Shown: positions 1-6,539, counted from the first letter of the stretch. The stretch is 6,539 nt of DNA from Nitrospirota bacterium (GCA_029881175.1 JAOUNC010000161.1:1-6539), one strand, 5' to 3'. Numbers and translations: made by a program. Notes: generated from the sequence alone by a model not told the origin.

Positions 1-747
1 GAAGTGGGTAAATTAATTGTGAATGCCGCAGCCCATGACTTGAAAAAAGTCTCTCTGGAACTTGGGGGCAAATCTCCCAATATCGTATTTAAGGACGCGG
101 ATCTCAGCATCGGCATTCCCGGCGTAGCCAGCGGAATTTTCTTTAATCATGGGCAATGTTGTTGCGCCGGCTCACGATTGTTTGTTGAGAAGAGCATTTT
201 TGATGAAGTCGTGGAAGGTGTGGCGGACCAAGCAAAGAACATCAAAATTGGCCCAGGCTTTGACCCCAGCACCGATATGGGGCCTCTGGTTTCTGATGAG
301 CAACAACAGCGAGTGTTGAGTTATTTGAGTTCAGGATTTGCGGAAGGGGCCGAGGCTGTGGTGGGTGGCGGCAAAGTCGGAGAACACGGATACTTTGTGG
401 AACCAACCGTGTTGGTCAATACGAAACCCGACATGAAAGTTATCCAAGAAGAAATCTTCGGCCCGGTCGTCTGTGCCATTCCCTTTCAGGATGTAGAAGA
501 AGTCATCTCCGCTGCGAATGACAGTATATATGGATTGGCGTCCGCAGTGTGGACCAAAGACATCAGTAAAGCGCATCGTATTGCCGCAGAATTACGCGCG
601 GGAACGGTTTGGATTAACTGCTACAATATTTTTGACGCCGCGCTGCCCTTTGGCGGGTACAAACAGTCAGGCTGGGGACGGGAGATGGGACATGCGGCAT
701 TGGAGTTATACACCCAAGTGAAAGCCGTCTGTGCCAAGTTAGCCTAA
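1..747 (+). CDS. Aldehyde dehydrogenase, C-terminal half (5' end outside window)
   Basis: NAD(P)-dependent aldehyde dehydrogenase superfamily, a cytosolic enzyme that oxidises an aldehyde to the carboxylic acid. The reading frame is open from the first base, so the N-terminal half, including most of the Rossmann fold, is outside the window. The visible 248 residues compare with a usual length of about 490. Seen in the sequence: LELGGKSPN with the general-base Glu (codon 58-60), GQCCCAGSR with the catalytic Cys as the middle one of three (codon 160-162), EEIFGPVV with the cofactor-ribose Glu, and the C-terminal PFGGYKQSGWGREMG signature. The CCC triplet and the PFGGYKQSG ending resemble the ALDH1/ALDH2 and betaine-aldehyde group more than succinate-semialdehyde dehydrogenases. 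The substrate cannot be told from this half. The gene ends in TAA and is followed by a strong hairpin, so it is probably the last gene of its transcript. It converges on the sensor-kinase gene. Confidence 0.95.
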   Translation, partial: EVGKLIVNAAAHDLKKVSLELGGKSPNIVFKDADLSIGIPGVASGIFFNHGQCCCAGSRLFVEKSIFDEVVEGVADQAKNIKIGPGFDPSTDMGPLVSDEQQQRVLSYLSSGFAEGAEAVVGGGKVGEHGYFVEPTVLVNTKPDMKVIQEEIFGPVVCAIPFQDVEEVISAANDSIYGLASAVWTKDISKAHRIAAELRAGTVWINCYNIFDAALPFGGYKQSGWGREMGHAALELYTQVKAVCAKLA

Positions 748-764
748 ATGAAGTCATGCTGCGT

Positions 765-797
765 AACTCGTGAAGCGTGATTTACGCTTCACGAGTT
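765..797 (+). terminator. Probable intrinsic terminator after the aldehyde dehydrogenase gene
   Basis: A perfect 14-bp inverted repeat, AACTCGTGAAGCGT with its complement, surrounds a 5-base loop (GATTT) and begins 17 bases after the dehydrogenase stop codon. The bases after the stem are TCTTGC, so the U-tract is weak (TTTCT including the stem end). Position and stem strength favour a terminator. Alternatively it is a copy of a dispersed intergenic hairpin, because the CGTGAAGCGTGA string is itself internally repetitive. Confidence 0.5.
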
Positions 798-804
798 TCT
801 TGCA

Positions 805-884
805 CTTAGTGGACAGACTTGAAATACAATTTACCCAGAAATGATCATTTCAATAAAATATTTAATTCGAGTCTGACCCCTAAG
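805..884. repeat. 80-bp imperfect palindrome, MITE-like or REP-like element
   Basis: The first 19 bases (805-823, CTTAGTGGACAGACTTGAA) match the reverse complement of the last 19 (866-884, giving CTTAGGGGTCAGACTCGAA) at 16 positions. A perfect 14-bp palindrome, GAAATGATCATTTC (838-851), lies exactly at the midpoint (844.5), so the whole 80 bp is symmetric about one centre. The arms between are A+T-rich and pair poorly. There is no coding capacity. The right end resembles the GGGGTCAGACTCGAATT-type strings I recall as dispersed ends in many bacterial genomes, sometimes linked to small transposases; this is memory, not a search. It fits a non-autonomous mobile element or a solo hairpin repeat. 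No convincing target-site duplication is visible. Confidence 0.5.
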
Positions 885-1043
885 TCAGGCCTTCCAGTAT
901 AATTTCAGCCTGGCTTACCTTATAATTTTTTTATACCCTGCTTTCTTTAACGGCTTGAATTCACCAGTTACTACTTGGGGATGTGTGATTGATCGTCCTC
1001 TGAACACCCCAGCGGCTTGCTTCGGTGATCTTTTATGGAGTCT
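885..1043. other. Non-coding convergent intergenic remainder
   Basis: This is the rest of the gap between the dehydrogenase and the sensor-kinase gene. It is A+T-rich around 918-935, with a TATAATTTTTTTATA stretch, and shows no open frame, RNA gene or clear terminator for the minus-strand gene. Short 4-5 bp inverted matches (for example CAGGC at 887-891 with GCCTG at 908-912) are too weak to call. Confidence 0.5.
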
Positions 1044-1265
1044 TTAGGAGATGGCAGGAGATGCGGGAGCTAATTCGGATTGAAGGGCGGTATGCACTCG
1101 TTCCAATTCCGACCGAAGGTTTTTGAGGGCGACTTCAGCTTCTGCCAGGTTTCCGGTTTGCCCGATTTCTTCAAGCTGGAAGGCGATTTCGGAAAGGGGG
1201 TTGGCCCCTATGATTCGTGAGCAGCCTTTTAGGGCATGCGCGATTTTTTGAAGCGAATCACCGTT
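1044..1265 (-). pseudogene. Out-of-frame C-terminal part of the HPt domain of the Amt sensor kinase
   Basis: On the minus strand, starting from the AAC codon at 1265-1263, a frame runs open for 73 codons to TAA at 1046-1044. It begins NGDSLQKIAHALKGCSRIIG and continues as the helical remainder of a histidine phosphotransfer (HPt) domain. The phosphoacceptor His is in the canonical HALKG motif (codon 1238-1236). The segment follows directly on the first half of the HPt in the upstream frame, which ends QAIEEK before the break. Joining the two frames needs one fewer A in the A8 run, and would give a protein of about 1312 residues. There is no start codon or ribosome site of its own, so it is not a separate gene. 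Conservation right to the stop says the damage is recent, is a sequence error, or is bypassed. Confidence 0.85.
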
Positions 1266-4200
1266 TTTTTTCTTCTATTGCTTGCTGCAATCCAGAGAAA
1301 TGTATTTCAGAATCCTCGAGAAATTGTTTCACCACGGTGGTCATAAATCCCGGATCATTTTCCCCTCCCAATTGTCGAAGCTCGCTGAGCGTTGTTGGAT
1401 CCAATGGCGGTAGATGGTTTGGCCCTGACAAAGCGGTTTCAGGAGAAGGGGTAAGGGTTTCGGCCTTTTGGGTTGTTCCCTGGCTTTGATCTGACAAAGA
1501 GTTTTGAGGAATCCATTTCTCTAACAGACATTTGAGGTCTTGTAATTTCACAGGTTTTGATAAAAAGGCATTCATGCCGATTGCGAGGCATTTGTCCTGA
1601 TCACCCTGCATGGTATTGGCGGTCATCGCAATGATGGGGAGGGAGGCGTATTCCTCTTGTTTTCGTATGGCCATCGTGGCTTCGAAGCCATCCATTTCCG
1701 GCATGAGGCAATCCATCAAGATCCCGGCATACGAATTCCGTGTCACCGCTTCCACCGCTTCAAGCCCATTGGCCGCCACATCAACCTGATACCCCAGTGT
1801 TTCCAACATACGGACAGCGACTTTTTGATTGACGAGGTTGTCGTCGGCCAGTAAGAGGCGAATGGCTGGTTCTTTGAGTGCAGCCTCCGGTTCTTGTTTG
1901 GGTGTGGTTGGTGGGAGGGTTGCAGATCTCCTCATGACATTCAACAAGCATTGGTGCAATTGATGGAATCGGATGGGTTTGGTCAGATGGGCGGCAAAGC
2001 CTGCACGAAGGACCGTTTCTGATTCCACCCTGTCCACCAAAGGGTTCATCAAGATCAGTCGGATGGAGCTCAGTTGTGGATCGGCCTTGATAGCCCTGGC
2101 CAGCTGGAGACCATTTATGCCGGGCATAGACATGTCCACTATCGCGACATCACACGGTTCTCCTCTTTCGGCACTCTTTCGGAGCACGATAAGGGCCTTG
2201 GAGCCGTCTTCTGCTTCAAGGTTCTGCATGCCCCAATGATTCGTGTAGTCACGAAGTAATATTCTATTGGCAGCATTGTCATCGATGAGGCCAATCCGAA
2301 TTCCCTCAAGTTTGCCGGGTGTTTTACGATTGGGCGAGGGAAGATCGGGTTGAAGACTCATGCGCGTGGTGAACCAGAAACAGCTACCTTGGCCCAGTTG
2401 ACTGTTGACGCCGATGGTTCCCCCCATGAGTTCCGTCAGCCTTTTTGAAATGGAGAGGCCTAATCCCGTGCCTCCATATTTCCGTGTCGTCGAGGTATCT
2501 TCTTGGCTGAATGCTTGAAAGAGTCGAGAGCATCCTTCCGGCGTAAGGCCAATGCCGGTGTCAGTAATCGTAAAACGAAGGAGTACATGGTTGGCAGATT
2601 CTTCTTCAAAGTGAACTTTGACCACCACCTCTCCCTTTTCGGTGAACTTCAGGGCATTTCCCACAAGATTCATCAGAATTTGGCGAAGACGGGTGGGGTC
2701 CCCCTGAACTGTCGTGGTGATGGTAGGATCTATGAGGCCGACCAACTCCAGACCCTTTTCTTGGGCTTTAAATCCGAGAAGATCTAAGACGCCTTCCAGT
2801 GTGTCCCGAATGTCGAAGTCAATCGTTTCCAGGGTGAGTTTGCCGGCTTCAATTTTTGAGAAGTCGAGAATATCATTGATAATGGTCAGGAGCGCATCAC
2901 CCGAATCCTTAATGGTGAGCAGGCAGTCCTGCTGGTCCAAGGTCAGATCCATATTGAGTAAGATGTCTGACATGCCGATGATGCCATTCATTGGGGTTCG
3001 AATCTCATGACTCATTGTCGCCAGAAAATCGGATTTGGTTTTAGCGGCAGCTTCGGCCTCAGTTTTGGCACGACGCAAAATAGCTTCTCCCTGTCTCCTT
3101 TCAACCACGCGACCAAGCTGGGCTCCAACATAGCCCATGACTTCTAATAATTTGGAATCCAATTCGATGGTCTCTGGTGAGTAAAATTCTAAGACGCCGA
3201 CAACGCGTTCCTCAATGAGAATGGGAAGCCCAAATCCCGTCTTTACCCCAATATCTTGGGCCAATCGTGCTCTTGGAAAATTTTGATCCTGAGTGACATC
3301 CTGAATCCAATCAGGCTTTCCGGTAGCCAGAACCCGACCGGGTAGTCCCACTCCTCGCTGAAAATTTGTCTGTTCGGTGATGTCACGAAATGTTTGATAG
3401 TGTTCAGGGTGTTCCAGGTGCCAGATGGGAGTAGAAATAAGTTCGTTGGAGGAATCCTGGGCTAGGAGGTATAAATGTCCGATAGGCCATCCGATTTTTT
3501 GACAGATTAAATCCATACTGACTTGCATGACCTCTTCCACCGTCGATGGTTCGTGGGTGGTCTTGGCGATTTGCTGGAAGAGGGAATCTAGACTGGCGCA
3601 ATACTGAAGATGATCATCCAGCTGTTGCCGTTGTTCTTGTTCTTCGTTAATGGTGTCTAATACCCGGTTATATTCTTCAGCAATTTGCCCTACTTCGGTA
3701 TGAGGTTCTGTTTGGACATGACGCGAAAAGTCGTTGGCGTGTCGTTGTTCCTCCATTTGACCTAGGAGATCCAATATGGCGGTGCTGGCTCCATGTTCAG
3801 CCATGTTGAGGCCGAGGTGTTCTTCTTTGGCTGTGACACGCAGAGGAATCCATCGATTCATGAGCCAGAGAATGGCAAAGCCCACCCCAAAGGCCCAGAG
3901 AAAACATATGCCGCTTCCCAGAGCTTGAATCCCAAACTGCTCCCATCGATCCAGACCTGTGCCCCAGCTGGTTGGATCACTGACCAGGGGAAATGCGATC
4001 GTGCCCCACATGCCTGCACAGGCATGGACGGGTACGACCCCGATCGCGTCATCAATTTGGAAATGCTCGAGAAGAAGCGTCGCGCTGACACAGATCATCC
4101 CGGCTCCAGCGCCAATCAGGATTGTGCCTTCTGGGCTCATGATATGAGCCGAGGCTGTAATGCCAACGAGTCCAGCAAGGGCACCATTGAGCGCATGGCC

Positions 4201-4983
4201 AACCTCTGGCCGACTGAGAAGATACCAACTCAAACCCAGAGCCGCTAACGCACCAGTGGCTCCCGCAAGCGTGGTATTCACTAAAATTTGTGGGACGATT
4301 TGGGAAAACTCGAAAGCACTCCCTCCATTAAACCCGTAACACCCAAACCATACGAGTAAGACGCCGAGAGTGGCGAGCGGGATGTTCTGCCCTTGAATTG
4401 GCCCGGCGTTATCAGAAAAGCGTCCCAGGCGTGGACCAATAATCATCACAGCAGCCAAGGCGACCCACCCGCCAACCGAATGGACGACTGTTGATCCGGC
4501 AAAGTCAATAAATCCAAGGCTCTTTAACCACCCGGTCGTCTGCCCCGTGGCCAACCCTCCCCACATCCAATGACCCATGATGGGATAAATAAGAATGGAC
4601 ACAATCAGGCTTGTGCCCAAATATCCCGTAAACCGCATGCGTTCCGCGACGGCGCCAGAGACCAGCGTTGTGGCGGTGCCACAAAAGACCATTTGAAAGA
4701 AAAAGAAAGCCCAGAGCCATGGTTGGTTGTGAGCGTTAAAGAAGAATCCCTCAGTCCCGATCATGCCCCCTGCGGTAGGACCAAACATGAGGGCAAATCC
4801 GATCACCCAAAAGCCTAGAGAGGAAGTACAAAAATCAACTAAGTTTTTGATAGCGACGTTTATACTATTTTTGGCGCGAACCAATCCGGTTTCCAGGCAC
4901 GTGAACCCTGCCTGCATCAGCATGACGAGGGTTGCACAAATGAGCATCCACAAAATATCCAGTAGTGAAGAAGGGTCTTGCAT
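1258..4983 (-). CDS. Ammonium transporter (Amt) fused to a hybrid histidine kinase with two receivers; frame breaks in the HPt domain
   Basis: A membrane ammonium sensor with a cytoplasmic phosphorelay, 1241 residues as read. Amt domain (about 9-380, about 11 membrane helices): twin pore histidines H168 and H320, D160, phenylalanine-gate residues F100 and F218, W141 and S222, all matching functional AmtB positions. EEHLGLNMAEHG then leads into a HAMP-like segment (about 405-448) and coiled coil. GAF domain about 463-628, then a second signalling helix. Kinase core: H659 (SHEIRTP), N-box N772/N776, DTGIG 808-812, GTGLGL 838-843. REC1 about 895-1015 has D950 and K1002, but Asn980 where Thr/Ser is usual. 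REC2 about 1041-1157 is canonical (D1047, D1048, D1091, T1121, K1143). HPt begins near 1192 and is cut at 1241. The ATG at 4983 sits at the right distance before the first helix; only a weak GGTGG precedes it. The Amt-kinase fusion principle is known from Kuenenia Ks-Amt5. No partner regulator is in the window. Confidence 0.93.
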   Translation of the reverse strand: MQDPSSLLDILWMLICATLVMLMQAGFTCLETGLVRAKNSINVAIKNLVDFCTSSLGFWVIGFALMFGPTAGGMIGTEGFFFNAHNQPWLWAFFFFQMVFCGTATTLVSGAVAERMRFTGYLGTSLIVSILIYPIMGHWMWGGLATGQTTGWLKSLGFIDFAGSTVVHSVGGWVALAAVMIIGPRLGRFSDNAGPIQGQNIPLATLGVLLVWFGCYGFNGGSAFEFSQIVPQILVNTTLAGATGALAALGLSWYLLSRPEVGHALNGALAGLVGITASAHIMSPEGTILIGAGAGMICVSATLLLEHFQIDDAIGVVPVHACAGMWGTIAFPLVSDPTSWGTGLDRWEQFGIQALGSGICFLWAFGVGFAILWLMNRWIPLRVTAKEEHLGLNMAEHGASTAILDLLGQMEEQRHANDFSRHVQTEPHTEVGQIAEEYNRVLDTINEEQEQRQQLDDHLQYCASLDSLFQQIAKTTHEPSTVEEVMQVSMDLICQKIGWPIGHLYLLAQDSSNELISTPIWHLEHPEHYQTFRDITEQTNFQRGVGLPGRVLATGKPDWIQDVTQDQNFPRARLAQDIGVKTGFGLPILIEERVVGVLEFYSPETIELDSKLLEVMGYVGAQLGRVVERRQGEAILRRAKTEAEAAAKTKSDFLATMSHEIRTPMNGIIGMSDILLNMDLTLDQQDCLLTIKDSGDALLTIINDILDFSKIEAGKLTLETIDFDIRDTLEGVLDLLGFKAQEKGLELVGLIDPTITTTVQGDPTRLRQILMNLVGNALKFTEKGEVVVKVHFEEESANHVLLRFTITDTGIGLTPEGCSRLFQAFSQEDTSTTRKYGGTGLGLSISKRLTELMGGTIGVNSQLGQGSCFWFTTRMSLQPDLPSPNRKTPGKLEGIRIGLIDDNAANRILLRDYTNHWGMQNLEAEDGSKALIVLRKSAERGEPCDVAIVDMSMPGINGLQLARAIKADPQLSSIRLILMNPLVDRVESETVLRAGFAAHLTKPIRFHQLHQCLLNVMRRSATLPPTTPKQEPEAALKEPAIRLLLADDNLVNQKVAVRMLETLGYQVDVAANGLEAVEAVTRNSYAGILMDCLMPEMDGFEATMAIRKQEEYASLPIIAMTANTMQGDQDKCLAIGMNAFLSKPVKLQDLKCLLEKWIPQNSLSDQSQGTTQKAETLTPSPETALSGPNHLPPLDPTTLSELRQLGGENDPGFMTTVVKQFLEDSEIHFSGLQQAIEEKKR
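1264..1271 (-). other. A8 homopolymer at the site of the frame break
   Basis: Eight consecutive T on the plus strand read as A8 in the gene (GAAG followed by seven more A, then CGG). In-frame reading gives E-E-K-K-R and a TGA at 1260-1258. With seven A the reading becomes E-E-K-N-G-D and continues through the rest of the HPt domain. Runs of this length are prone to replication slippage, transcriptional slippage and homopolymer sequencing errors. The sequence alone cannot separate these. Confidence 0.85.
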
Positions 4984-5450
4984 TAAATTAGCGCCACCAT
5001 GGTTGGCATAGAGGTATGCGGATTAGAGAAATCGAGCGCAACGAGGTTTTGGAGTTGGTGTAAATTCTGTGGAAATGGCATAGGTTCACGCAGGGATGGC
5101 TCCATCTCTATTCTGTCGGTGTTCCCTGAGTGAGAATTTACTGCTCTTTCTTGCAATATGTGGAGTTCAGATGAGAGGTATGAAAAGAAAGGGGCATAGT
5201 TGGTTTGTCGTGGTTGTTCCTCTAAATGACTGTTTCTCAGTCCTTTCTATAGAAAGAGAGAAGAGGCGGGTTTGGCCCTTGGGGCCAGAAGGTCCGGTGT
5301 GCAAGGGTGTGGAGTTAGTGAACGATATTGTATTTTATTGCTGCTATCTGGTCCTTATTATCGAGTGATCTCCATTTGGGGGAGAGAGGTTGAATCTTGG
5401 AGGAATTCAAGTGAAAGGAAATAGGCGTTGCCGGGATGAAATTTTTAAGG
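4984..5450. other. Non-coding region upstream of the Amt sensor kinase
   Basis: This stretch lies ahead of the sensor-kinase start and should contain its promoter. I see no convincing sigma-70 or sigma-54 element. The only sigma-54-like string (TGGCAT near 5006) lacks the TTGC half and is on the wrong strand. Open frames here, such as 5096-5368 on the plus strand, lack a good ribosome site and recognisable protein character. A cluster of short palindromes is listed separately. Confidence 0.5.
5228..5287. other. Cluster of three adjacent short hairpins
   Basis: Three inverted repeats follow each other within 60 bases: GACTG-TTTCT-CAGTC (5228-5242), the perfect 14-bp palindrome CTTTCTATAGAAAG (5243-5256), and TGGCCC-TTG-GGGCCA (5273-5287). 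None is followed by a T-run on either strand, so they are not obvious terminators. They could be operator dyads, a structured leader RNA of the downstream minus-strand gene, or chance. Confidence 0.3.
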
Positions 5451-5611
5451 CTCATTATGGGCAAGCATTGGGCTGAACACACCAAACAATAACCAAATCG
5501 AGGGCGGACCAGGTGCGTTTACATTCTCTTTGAGAGGAGTTGCAAGGCTTCAAAATGAATGAGCACCACAAAACTAACCAGGAAGGTCGTGATGAGGATT
5601 GTTACAAGCAT
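5451..5611 (-). pseudogene. Relic of a small membrane protein, resembling the start of a pore-loop K+ channel family protein
   Basis: On the minus strand, ATG at 5611-5609 opens a 30-codon frame, MLVTILITTFLVSFVVLIHF then EALQLLSKRM, which ends at TAA (5521-5519). Reading through the stop gives THLVRPRF. A one-base frame change at 5495 then gives WLLFGVFSPMLAHNE, before the match fades at 5451. One hydrophobic helix, the IH-[YF]-EALxLLS motif, a basic PRF turn and a second helix of the type xGVFxxMLAHxxE is the N-terminal pattern I associate with short two-helix ion-channel proteins (Ion_trans_2-like). The pore loop is not found further down. An in-frame stop, a frameshift and loss of the remainder make it a decayed fragment. 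The family assignment rests on memory of the motif. A chance hydrophobic frame is the alternative. Confidence 0.42.
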
Positions 5612-5647
5612 GGCTACTCATGTCCTAGCAGGGTCATCATCGTTCAA

Positions 5648-5665
5648 GAATCTGTTAACAGATTC
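5648..5665. repeat. Perfect 18-bp palindrome across the hypE stop codon
   Basis: GAATCTGTTAACAGATTC is a perfect dyad with no spacer. It covers the last three hypE codons and the TAA stop. It is not followed by a T-run in either direction, so it is a poor intrinsic terminator. A hairpin that protects the mRNA end, or a binding site for a dimeric regulator, are alternatives. The coding constraint of the conserved PRIC terminus supplies half of it. Confidence 0.5.
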
Positions 5666-6539
5666 GTGGAAGTTGCTCTCCTGAAAGAAGGTCCAGAATC
5701 CTGCGGGTGCCATATCTGGTTTGCAGGGTGACGAGTGGCTGAAGGGGTGTTGAATTTGCCAATCCAACCTCTCCAATATCGATGGCTTCGTTTGATACGG
5801 AATGCTGATGCAGAAGAGAAAGGGCTTCGTCTACGTCCTCGGGGGGAAGAAACATGACGAACCGTCCTTCATTGGCGACATAGAGCGGATCTAGCCCGAG
5901 AATTTCACAGGCTCCACGGACTGGCTCACTAATCGGTATGCGCGATTCCTCAATCGTCATGGTAAACGGCCCGGCGGTGGCGAGTTCGTTGAGGGCGCTG
6001 GCCAACCCACCACGGGTCAAATCTCGAAGACAATGGATGGAAACGCCCTGATTCAGCAAATCAGCAATGACGGTGTGGAGTGGTGCCGAATCGCTGATCA
6101 GGTTCCCTGAAAATTCCAATCCTTCGCGCTGGCTTAACACGGCCATGCCATGTGCGCCCAAGTCCCCACTGACAATGATCCGATCCCCGGCGGTCAGACG
6201 ATGTGCGCCGATATCGACTGATGAAGGAATCACACCAAGGCCCGTGGTATTAATGAAAATCTGATCACCTTTCCCCCGATCCACAACCTTTGTGTCGCCA
6301 CAGACAATCTGAACTCCACAGTCCTGTGCAGTCTTCGCCATAGACGATACGACCTGTTTGAGCGTGGCAATCGGTAATCCCTCTTCCAGAATAAATCCGG
6401 CACTCAGGTAACGCGGGCTCGCTCCCATCATGGCAAGGTCATTGATCGTGCCATGCACCGCCAGGCTGCCAATGTCGCCCCCTGGGAAAAAGAGTGGTTG
6501 GACCACATAGGAATCGGTTGTCATAGCCAAGCGACCATC
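5655..6539 (-). CDS. hypE: Hydrogenase maturation protein HypE (N-terminus outside window)
   Basis: HypE takes part in making the cyanide ligands of the [NiFe]-hydrogenase active site. HypF carbamoylates its C-terminal Cys, and HypE then dehydrates this ATP-dependently to a thiocyanate, which passes to the HypC-HypD-Fe complex in the cytoplasm. The frame is open to the window edge and gives 294 residues of a usual 330-350, so about 40-55 N-terminal residues are missing. Seen: DGRLAMTTDSYVVQPLFFPG followed by GDIGSLAVHGTINDLAMMG (PurM-like N domain), GDTKVVDRGKGD, SGDLGAHGMAVL, the LRDLTRGGLASALNE nucleotide-site motif, ANEGR, and a terminal LPRIC. That last Cys (codon 5660-5658) is the essential acceptor, so the protein looks functional. 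hypE is often the last gene of hyp operons, and the 671-bp gap downstream fits that here. A [NiFe]-hydrogenase and other hyp genes are expected to the right of the window. Confidence 0.96.
   Translation of the reverse strand, partial: DGRLAMTTDSYVVQPLFFPGGDIGSLAVHGTINDLAMMGASPRYLSAGFILEEGLPIATLKQVVSSMAKTAQDCGVQIVCGDTKVVDRGKGDQIFINTTGLGVIPSSVDIGAHRLTAGDRIIVSGDLGAHGMAVLSQREGLEFSGNLISDSAPLHTVIADLLNQGVSIHCLRDLTRGGLASALNELATAGPFTMTIEESRIPISEPVRGACEILGLDPLYVANEGRFVMFLPPEDVDEALSLLHQHSVSNEAIDIGEVGLANSTPLQPLVTLQTRYGTRRILDLLSGEQLPRIC

Noticed and set aside
918..935. TATAAT-like strings as a possible promoter or minus-strand terminator
   Set aside because: No -35 partner at a suitable distance, no downstream plus-strand gene, and no G+C-rich stem next to the A/T run.
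5004..5020. Sigma-54-like TGGCAT element, attractive for an ammonium-sensing gene
   Set aside because: It is on the plus strand, whereas the sensor gene reads on the minus strand, and the downstream half does not match TTGC.
5096..5368. 90-codon plus-strand open frame in the gap
   Set aside because: The start codon directly abuts AGGG with no proper spacing, the protein shows no family character, and it overlaps the hairpin cluster. Probably chance.
5411..5476. GTG start with a good GGAGG seven bases upstream, 21-codon plus-strand frame
   Set aside because: The spacing is good but the peptide is tiny and unrecognised, and it lies antisense to the membrane-protein relic. Not enough to call a gene.
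5555..5731. Plus-strand frame of about 58 codons starting MNEHHKTNQ
   Set aside because: Its 3' half is antisense to the conserved hypE end and the composition is not protein-like. A shadow frame.

Overview
The window has about 50% G+C and carries an ammonium-sensing signalling gene next to the 3' part of a hydrogenase maturation gene. This would suit a chemolithotrophic, nitrogen-metabolising bacterium such as a Nitrospira-like nitrifier. That assignment is inferred from gene content alone; nothing in the window fixes the taxon.

Layout, left to right. (1) 1-747, plus strand: the C-terminal half of an NAD(P)-dependent aldehyde dehydrogenase with its catalytic Cys and Glu, followed 17 bases later by a perfect 14-bp hairpin (765-797), probably its terminator. 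(2) 748-1043: a non-coding gap. It holds a striking 80-bp imperfect palindrome with near-identical inverted ends (805-884), which looks like a small non-autonomous mobile element. (3) 1044-4983, minus strand: one very large gene. It encodes an Amt-type ammonium channel fused to a HAMP-like linker, a GAF domain, a histidine kinase core, two receiver domains and an HPt domain. The reading frame breaks inside the HPt domain at a run of eight A residues (T on the plus strand, 1264-1271). The out-of-frame continuation (to 1044) is intact for 73 codons and carries the HPt phosphoacceptor histidine. (4) 4984-5654: a 671-bp gap with several short palindromes and, on the minus strand, the decayed start of a small membrane protein that resembles a pore-loop potassium-channel family. 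(5) 5655-6539, minus strand: hypE, missing only its N-terminus, which lies beyond the window. A perfect 18-bp palindrome sits over its stop codon.

How the parts work together. The Amt fusion should bind or conduct ammonium at the membrane and feed a His-Asp-His phosphorelay in the cytoplasm. The likely final carrier, the HPt domain, is the part thrown out of frame by the A8 run. The frame break could be a sequence error, a true mutation, or transcriptional slippage. No response regulator or output gene for the relay is present in the window. hypE lies upstream on the same strand, but the 671-bp gap argues against a shared operon, and the aldehyde dehydrogenase points towards the sensor gene from the other side.
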